Source: Lepiota brunneoincarnata (taxonomy: Eukaryota > Basidiomycota > Agaricomycetes > Agaricales > Agaricaceae). Taken from it: DNA of 64,000 nt. Shown piece after piece: positions 56,561 through 64,000 of the stretch. Numbering within the stretch: position 1 is the stretch's first letter; each line of letters opens with the position of its first letter. The notes beneath the pieces are model-generated. The model searched no databases and was not told the DNA's origin. It was given only the letters and a program-made list of their open reading frames with translations. The translations under genes were made by a program, and so were the position numbers. Location: positions 2,046,001 to 2,110,000 of the forward strand of contig JAEBUN010000003.1 of the NCBI GenBank assembly GCA_023014365.1, in the 5' to 3' direction.

Positions 56561-57601
56561 TATGCCCGAAGGTCAAGGAATACAACAAACGACGACGGGA
56601 GGATTAGCGTCTGTCGCCAGAGGACCAGATGATAACGCGTGAAGCACGGAAAGAAGCAGGGAGGGCTGATGGGCGTAAAAAAAAAAACCAGCAAGGAAGC
56701 GAAGAAGGAAGCCCAAGCCGAAGCAGCTAAAATGAGAGAGGTGTTTTGTGAGCTTATGAAACAGATCTCTGAGTAGTCAAATGCGAAATCAACCGTGGAA
56801 GGATGGAGAGAAGGATAAGGAAGTTGATCAAGAGGAAGTCGTCGCGGTGTTGATGTTACTGGGTATATGCGCTAAGTAGCGAGGACGAAGAGGGGGATGC
56901 GGCAGGGCCTGAACGAAACGGATGATATACAAGAGGGAAGGAAAAGGGCAACACGTAGAATCAAGTGGACGTGATATCTCCCTCGAGGGAGGGGTTTGTG
57001 TGCCTGGCTTCGTATGACGATAGCAGGAAGGGTGCAAGGGACAAATCCCCAGGCATCATCATCACACCACACAAAAGGGGCGTATCAGGGCCGTACAAGC
57101 TGACTGGGTCATACGCAGTCACTGGCCGGTGACCCGTTGTCGGCATCCCTGCACAAAAATTGCACCCATGGTGTATCATGAGTTGATCAGTCCGGGGCCA
57201 TAATGGGCGCAAACCGGCCGACGCTGACACTGACAAGTGTTGGAAACCCGCATGCAAGTACGCTGGCGCGCGTGGCCCGCAATTCAGGAGCGCCAGAAGC
57301 GGCGACGAGGGCATATGCCTGGGCTAACCAGGGTGGTACCCGTTCGACGATGCATGCCCACGATGAAGTGTTAACGAGCAAGGAAACACACCTTGAATTT
57401 CTCAGTCACAGTTGGGACAGGTGCAGCCGCAGTCGCTGCAGACAACGGCGGTAAGCAAGCGGGAGGGTGGTGATAAGAGCCAGGAGGAGGTGGATGTATG
57501 CACGCAAAGTTCGGTTGCTAATTAGCTCATATGTAATCGGACCGCCAATGGCCGAGATTAGAAACCAATTAATTATGAAAACTAATGCATAATAATATGT
57601 C
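56561..57601. other. Intergenic between GATA gene start and next gene end
   Basis: About 1 kb. It should contain the GATA promoter and 5' UTR, purine-rich near 56590-56830. There is no recognised gene or RNA. Confidence 0.5.
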
Positions 57602-60600
57602 CTATCCAGGCCGCTCCCGAGTCTTCACTCTACCGCCACCATCTGTGCGTACATTATTGGGCAGCACAGGCTCGTGTCCGGGCCCGTCATATTCCTCCTC
57701 GTCTTCCACCCGTGTCTTCTCCGTAACAGGAGCTATCCCAGGTGCACCTTTCATTACAGCGTTCACGCCGCTCGCAGCAGCAGCGGCACGCTCTCTCGCC
57801 CTTCTCCGCCTCCTCAGAATCTTTTTTCGACTCCTCACAGCGCGCCGGTACTCCGTTTCATCACCATAGAATAGACTGTACTCACAGAATGCGCAGATCC
57901 ACTCCTCCTGAGGGATAACAAGTTGCGGAAGCGACTGAGCATGAACATTTGTCTGTCCACCCCTCTGTGCGTTCCTGCGCCTTTTTGGCGGCAAATCCGC
58001 AGACAGAAATCTCAGCGGAAAGGGCCAGAATGAGTTCACATTCGCATTCTGGCCCACTTGAGCATGGCCGCTGCCACTACCACCGCCCCCTGCAGAGTGA
58101 GGCAACCTTGACGGAATGTAGTTCCTGAGATGATGTGGGTTCGAAGCATTCGCTAATGTTGACCGTTTCTTCTTCTTCCCCTTCTTTGAGGTTGGCGTCT
58201 GCCCTTCCTGTGCCTGCGTTGCCTGCTGTTGGTTGACCTGTTGTGGTTGCCGCTGTTGATCCGATATCTCGATCTGTCCTTTTGGCGACATTTCCAAAAA
58301 CTCCGCTGGCTGTTCTCCACTCCTTGCACTCATAATCGTCCTCGCTCTCTGTTGTGCACGCTTCTTCCCTCCCTTCCTACCCCCGCTTCCCGCACTCTTC
58401 CCAGCATTATTATTACCGGCACTGATCTTTGCCGCTTTCGCTGATTGCCTCGCGATCTCTTTCTCAAAGAGATTTCGCAAATTCGCCACCTCCTCTTGTA
58501 TCCCAACAGACCGATTGGCAGCTGGTACGCGTCAAACCCAATAAACAAACAGGAGAGATATGGGTTTTGTCAATAAAAATTCAACGCCATCATGATAAGA
58601 CAGCCATGAAAAAGAAAAAGCGAAGAGCCAGCAGAAAGCACCAAGCCAAGGAACGAAACACTCACTGACACTGGGACAGGAAAAAGCAAATTCCCCTGCT
58701 GGAAACGGCGCAGCATCTGGATGCCGCCCGAGCCTCCGTAGACCCATCCTCATTGTCCTTGCAACCCTCAACTTCTTTCTTTTCGACAACCGCACCTTGA
58801 CTTCCTTCACCTCACCTTTACTCCATCCTAACTCCCAGTTTCCAGGAATATCCCCACTTCCTATTGATTCAGTCACCGCCGTGACCCCTCGTCCGACGCG
58901 AGTACCTACATTGAGCCCAAGGCCACGATCTGAGTCGGTGCTTGTAGGCGTAGTCGAGGCAGAAGAAGCCGCAGAAGGAGATGATGAAAGGATTGGAGGG
59001 AGGGTCGTGGATAAAGCATGGTCAAGAACCCAAGTGTCTCCCACGGACACTGCACCCATCACAACCTCCAGCTGTTTCTTCCTCCTCCTGATCAACTCCT
59101 TCCGTTGCAATCCCGCAAGTGTCGCTGGACTCAATTTTGCCTTTCTATGGAACCGATACTGCGGCACCGACACATTGGGCAGGTGATAATGCTGGTCTTG
59201 CAACAACAATTCGGTGGAACTAGGCAGGGGCCCGAAGACATCTGATGCATCCCCTCCCACTGTGCCAGACTCTATCCTCTCCGGGGCAGCCCCGACATCC
59301 GGGTTCAATCCGAATCCGAACTTCAAACTGATTCCCTTCTGCTCCCTTTCCACATCTCCGTCATCTCCGTAACCCAGTCCCAGCGCACCCAGTGCCACAG
59401 TGCCCAGCGCGTTCCGATGCGGAGAGTAGTGGTGGTGCAAGTGATGGTGATGGTGATGAAGGGGTGGCGAGCCTCCTATGTTCGCCGGCACCTTCCTCTT
59501 CTTTGTATTGCCCTGTGTGTGCTGATGCGAATAATCTGCGTAGTCCCCTGTGCTTCCTCCCGCACCGTCTCCGTCCACCACATCCCTGCGACCCACTTTG
59601 CCTGCAGTATACCCTTGTCCAGAACCATGACTGACGCTGCTCGTATTCGGGATACCACCCACACCCGAACCCGAGTTTACTGCGGCATCCACCACACCAC
59701 CGTGCTCTCCTGCCGCATGATCTATTGCAGATCCCGGTTCAACTACCGAAGGGGCACTAATGCTCGGACCAAACTCGGAAATGCCGAAGTCCATAGAACG
59801 ATAATAACTCTGCAAGGCCATCCGAGCAGACAGAGAATCCGCATGAGCTAATAACCGATCGGTTTCTGCACGTAAGAAGAGTCGCTCTTGGAGGTCCCCT
59901 TCTGTATCCTCCGAGTCTACCTCTTCTTCCTCATCTGAATCTTCACAGTCACCTTCATGGCCGTGATCAGGCTCACGAGCCTGAGCATAGGCATCGGTAG
60001 AACGGGAACGTGGATGGTGTGGAGGAAGATCTCCTTCGTTATCCGCGGACGAATGGGAAGGAAGGGGTGAGGCGCCTAGGACGGGAAGTGCACTGGGGCC
60101 TATTAAGAACGGCCGTCCGCGTTTCTGCTGCTGCCGTGATGAAACATTGCCACCTCCGCCACTAACATCATCAATTCGACCAGCAGGATCTGTACCTGCC
60201 TGGGTTACGACTGCGGCAGTATCGGCATTGGCACTGATTGATGGAAAGCCTAGGTCTAAACCCGCATGTGATTGTAGCGCATCAAGGGCCGACGAGATCA
60301 GTGTACCTGCAGCATTTAGCATTGTCTGGGAATGATTTTGGCTTTGGGAACTGCTTTGACTTGGGGTGTGTGTGTGTGCGTGGTGCGCTGCCGCAGACTC
60401 GATGTACGCTGTATGGTGTCCTTGGGTTTGTGGAGACAGTAAGCTCGCAGCGACCGGAGGTGAATTGGGATTGGCGTTGGCGTTAACACTGACATTGAGA
60501 CTGAGTGCCGTGTGACGGCGTTTGGGAAGTGGTTTGACCCGTCGTAGAGTAGGAAACTCGGGTACGACGAAGATGGGAGAGGAGGTCCGGTACATGGTCT

Positions 60601-60664
60601 CGAATCCTGCTTTCCCGTCACTGGGGAGAATGTGCTTGTCTTGTGACCGAAATGGCGGGTTCAT
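57602..60664 (-). CDS. Uncharacterised large disordered protein with Cys-pair and Arg-rich helix (972 aa)
   Basis: Not recognised by name. Exons are 60664-58666 and 58521-57602 (2919 nt, one frame); the donor is a strong GTGAGT and the join gives CPSVTANRSVGIQEEVANLR. Most of the first exon is low complexity, with an acidic stretch (DSDEEEEVDSEDTEGD), His runs and Gly/Ser tracts. Ordered-looking islands are SPIFVVPEFPTLRRVKPLP near the N-terminus, then LFLRAETDRLLAHADSL, and KLSPATLAGLQRKELIRRRKKQLEVV. The second exon holds a Lys-rich block and a sequence EEWICAFCEYSLFYGDE (one CXXC pair) directly followed by YRRAVRSRKKILRRRRRARE. The basic regions suggest a nuclear or nucleic-acid-binding protein, which is inference only. 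Confidence 0.65.
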
Positions 60665-61978
60665 TGAAGGGAGAGGTGGTTGTTAAGAGGGACAGGTAAA
60701 AAAAGAGGAAGGGGGCAGGGAAAGGGGTGTGTGATTAAGATCGATATGATGAGTGAATGGGATGAGATGGTGCATCATCTACTCACCTGGGACAGTGAAT
60801 GAAGTAAATTACCGAAGATATCAAAGTCAAAGTACGTCCGAAATTTTTTGTATTGCACCGAGGGAGAGGCCCAGCGGATAGCGGGCAGCAACTGATGATC
60901 AGATCCTGTGAGTGTGCATGCAAATGGGAGATACACAGAGGGGTGGAGGCAATTAGTCAACGACCGGTACAGTGTTGAAAGAACGCATAATACGAAAGGA
61001 GAACAAAGAAATGAAATTCCAGAAATGAAGGACAAAACAGAGGCACAAAGGGTCGAGCAGCGTCCCCCCTCTGAGGTCGTCCTCTCAAATTTCTAAAGGT
61101 TTTGAAGAGGCAGGGGAGGCGAATCCTCGATATCAGGGCCCGAAATAAAAATGTATGGAGCGGAACAGAGTAGAGGGCGACGACGATTAGGGAGGTGATG
61201 GCCGCCGATTTGAGGACACCTGGCGAAGCGACAGAGGCTCCCACAGCCCACATAGCCTAAGTGAGCGAAGCATCGATCTTTCGAGGGCCATACAGTTGAG
61301 ACGCAAGGACAAAGAAAGGGGAGGGAAGGATGGAGAACAGCGGCAGAAGCGGGCGACGTGGACTCACCAAGTGATAGTAGCAAGGAAAGAAACGAACCAG
61401 CCCCGCCTGAGAACAACTCGGACCTGCAAGTGAGCGAGTATTAGCGGATAGGGTGGTTGAGCTTGTGGGCGCTCGAGACCGAGAGAGAGAGAGAGTGCAG
61501 AGAGTAGATGGAGGACGTGACAGTAAGGGACACCCGACTTACTTAGCTGGGGTGATTACGGAGTTTCTCCCACTCCCGGCCTGTTACCTCCACGCTAGCT
61601 CATATTGCCAATTCTCTGACTACCACCCTCTCGCTGCAGCAGGACACGCGCGGTGAACACTTTCAGCGAACACAGGGACGATTTACATTCGCAGTTGCTG
61701 AAAAGGGCAACTAGCCACGTTCTGGCAGATTCTATGTAGAGATCTGACTGTGGCTTTACGGCTTTATCTCCACAGGCACTGTATCCGACGCGCGCAAAGC
61801 GATGGTGCTGAAAATGCTTCCTCTAACTCTACGCACTTGCAAGGGAGCTGCCTGGAAAGAGTCTCACACCGTGATAAACCGCTTGCTCTTTTTCACACAG
61901 TTCCGGCCTTTGTGCAGGACCGGGACTCCACCTAGACTTCTTTCAGAATCCCACCTTACCTGAAGAAGTCACCGTACT
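60665..61978. other. Intergenic between divergent genes
   Basis: These 1.3 kb lie between a minus-strand and a plus-strand start and should hold two promoters and a long 5' UTR. I found no further exon or RNA. Confidence 0.45.
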
Positions 61979-62499
61979 ATGGCAGACCTTCATGTCCCTC
62001 AAGTGAGGCCGGGAAGCTGCCTATGCAAAACCGTGCGATACGAGGTGACTGGCGAGCCATTCGACTTGGTCTTGTGTCATTGCGGCAACTGCAAAAAGTC
62101 TGGTGGATCTGCCTTCATGGCGCACTCCCTATGGAAACCCGACGTGCGTAGAGTCTGGTCCGAAGTTAACGCTGGCGCTAACAAGCCCTCCAGCAACTCA
62201 AAATCACTCAAGGAGAGACCTCCGTACGTCATTACGAGGACAGTGACACCAAGAGCGGTAACACGATAACGCGGTCATTCTGCGCTAACTGCGGTTCTCC
62301 CCTATTTGTCAAGCCCAAAGGCAACTTTGTCATTGTTCAGCCCACTGGCATTGAAGGCCACGATATTTGGAGTGCGTTCTTGTATTGCTGCTTTGAGAAT
62401 GAACTGACATATATCACAGCACCTACGAAAGAGATTCATGCCGATAACAGGGCTAATTGGTTGGAGAAGATCATTTTTGCCGAGAAATCGATCTTGTGA
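61979..62499 (+). CDS. GFA / CENP-V-fold zinc enzyme (140 aa)
   Basis: Small protein of the GFA family (glutathione-dependent formaldehyde-activating enzyme fold, shared with CENP-V). Exons are 61979-62143, 62194-62371 and 62420-62499 (423 nt). The zinc ligands are present: GSCLCKTVRYEV (first Cys pair), LCHCGNCKKSGG (CXCXXC), and FCANCGSPLF (last CXXC) in exon 2. Length is normal for the family. Many fungal members have no shown link to formaldehyde, so the substrate is open. The last exon ends in WLEKIIFAEKSIL; it is the least conserved part. Confidence 0.9.
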
Positions 62500-63862
62500 A
62501 TTTGATCTTTGCTCTCTATCTTTGGATTAAATAAGCAGATGTTGAGGAGTACTTCCAGTGAAAAAATCGTTGTAACCATCTCTGCCACTAGTTAGCCGCG
62601 ACATACCGTACACCAGGTCAATGAGTCTGTGATCAATTACCGTGCCGTAATCTCATCATGGAAGCACTGATTTTGGATTTCTTTCTCATTATTTGGACAT
62701 ATTGATCGACCAGTTGCTGTATGTGATATATGTCATGAGGTCGTTGCAGCCAAGACTCATACACCACTCCACATCCACTGTGGTTGGGCAGATGCCATTT
62801 GTTCGGCAGAGCTCGAATTCGTACCTTGCGTTCACACCTATCCCTTCTGAGTCCCTTTTTTTTTTTTTACCTTGGATGAGCATTTCACTTCATCCCAGCA
62901 CACGGACGTTAGATACAAGGAGTGCTACTCAAGGAAACATGTATTTTGGAAAGGAATGTGAATGTAGGGGCAAGGAACAATGAATAACGAATTGTAACAT
63001 GTATCAACTTCGTTCTCAGGCACCTCGTGAATCTCTTGCTAAACGTAAAACAGTTCCTTGTATCAAAGAAACGCATAGCCATGTTTCTAAGTTCTATTTC
63101 CACAGATATGACAAATTCTAGCTCGGCAGCGATAGACGAACGAGAGGAAACCACAATCGGGTATTCAGTTACTGACCAATGGCAGGCTCCTGAGATTTGA
63201 TGATAGTCTCCATGGCCAATGCCGCAACAGCAGTAAAGTAGCATAATGATACAACAGCATGAAACACGATGGGCGCGATGTTATGGGGGTATAAGACGCC
63301 ACATGACGTGGCAAAGGTAAAGTCCACCACCTCTACAGCTCCACTGCCAGACCTGACAGTTGGCATCAGGGGAACGGATATTTTACCGTGTATCATCAAT
63401 ACTGCCATGATAGCATTCTAATGATTTTATCACAGCATGGTCATATACAGATCACTCCCATACTGGCTCACAGCTTACTCGTGCATGGTGAACGCAAAAC
63501 GCGAAACAGCGCGATGCACCTGGGGAATGATGCGACCGCGTAGAAGTGTGACCGCACAACGACCACAGGATGCAATAGATCGGCTATTTACCAGCGCCAC
63601 TGTGCAGTGAGGACGAACTACGTGTATACGATCACACAACCCCCCCGATTTACTTCTATTTTCTGGGTCATTCCACTGATTTTAGGAGGTTAAGCACGGA
63701 GACTTTGCAATGCCATTCTCACGCTCGACAGTCAGCTAGGGTCCTTGGCTTTCTCTAAGAATAACCCGGCAGACAGATCTTCTGATCCTTTTGAAGTCAA
63801 CCATCATGCATCAGTTGCCCGATCTCACTGTATTTCAGCGGGGCAAAAAATTCAGTGGGCGC
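62500..63862. other. Intergenic, nothing recognised
   Basis: About 1.36 kb between the GFA gene and the partial gene at the right edge. A T-run lies near 62860. No exon is supported by motif or splice pattern. Confidence 0.45.
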
Positions 63863-63864
63863 GG

Positions 63865-63874
63865 TATTTATAAG
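63865..63874 (+). promoter_or_regulatory. Probable TATA box of the right-edge gene
   Basis: TATTTATAAG sits 36-45 b before the start codon at 63910. It is in a sensible place for a TATA-driven fungal gene with a short 5' UTR. Confidence 0.5.
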
Positions 63875-63909
63875 AGCAAAGAGACGCGGATTTAACATTG
63901 TAAAACACC

Positions 63910-64000
63910 ATGGATTCATTTCTCGCTCATCCGACAGTACTCGCCGCAGGAGGCTTTGTCGCAGCTCTGTGGCTGTATGGCATCATTCGAGAGCGTCGAG
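63910..64000 (+). CDS. Partial gene with N-terminal membrane anchor, possibly cytochrome P450
   Basis: Start codon in a good context (ACACCATGG), followed by 30 open codons to the window edge. The peptide starts MDSFLAHPTVLAAGG and continues FVAALWLYGIIRERR: one hydrophobic helix followed by basic residues. This is how many fungal microsomal P450s begin, but other anchored enzymes begin the same way, so the family is a guess. The gene continues beyond the window. Confidence 0.45.
   Translation, partial: MDSFLAHPTVLAAGGFVAALWLYGIIRERR

Noticed and set aside
63680..63710. GGTTAAGCACGGAG as a possible 5S rRNA box
   Set aside because: The flanking sequence does not match the fungal 5S rRNA outline.

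Overview
The window looks like a piece of a mushroom-forming basidiomycete genome (Agaricomycetes, probably Agaricales). The reasons are many introns of about 50-60 bp with GT..AG ends, densely packed genes on both strands, several F-box-like proteins of the expanded agaricomycete type, a DUF6593 protein, an NB-ARC/TPR receptor with an MLKL-like N-terminal bundle, and a Crinkler/RHS-like P-loop protein. No bacterial, organellar, tRNA or rRNA feature was recognised.

Layout. 0.6-5.4 kb: an F-box-like gene and an eight-exon RTC4-domain gene, both on the minus strand. 5.8-7.4 kb: a 12-exon homoserine-acetyltransferase-like hydrolase. 8-10.5 kb: an HSD10-type short-chain dehydrogenase, monothiol glutaredoxin Grx5, and the DNL zinc-finger protein Zim17/Hep1. 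11-12.6 kb: an F-box gene. 14.8-16.5 kb: the Crinkler/RHS-like gene beside an AT-rich island. 17-19.2 kb: a badly decayed ADE16/17 (purH) copy. 19.7-23.7 kb: an F-box gene head-to-head with a METTL16 homologue that carries three single-base insertions. 23.8-33.8 kb: DUF6593 protein, DED1, SEC72, a Tpt1-like protein and an APP1-like lipid phosphatase. 34.5-35.6 kb: a secreted S1/P1 nuclease. 35.7-43.8 kb: a turnover locus with an F-box pseudogene, a NACHT pseudogene, an intact F-box paralogue and the 1089-residue TPR receptor. 44.7-51.3 kb: a secreted low-complexity protein, HGH1 and SPT20. 54.2-62.5 kb: a GATA factor, a large uncharacterised disordered protein and a GFA/CENP-V-fold enzyme. 63.9 kb to the end: the first exon of a gene with an N-terminal membrane anchor.

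How the genes relate. Most intact genes are core eukaryotic functions: translation and RNA (DED1, METTL16, Tpt1-like), ER translocation (SEC72), transcription (SPT20, GATA), eEF2 folding (HGH1) and mitochondrial Fe-S/Hsp70 biology (Grx5 and Zim17, which are neighbours). Between them sit fast-evolving families (F-box, NACHT, NB-ARC, Crinkler-like), where all the clear decay and duplication is found. Five gene pairs are head-to-head with 38-164 bp between start codons.

Exon boundaries were worked out by eye from splice signals, reading frame and family conservation. Where stated, the summed exons keep one open frame. Residue positions are approximate.
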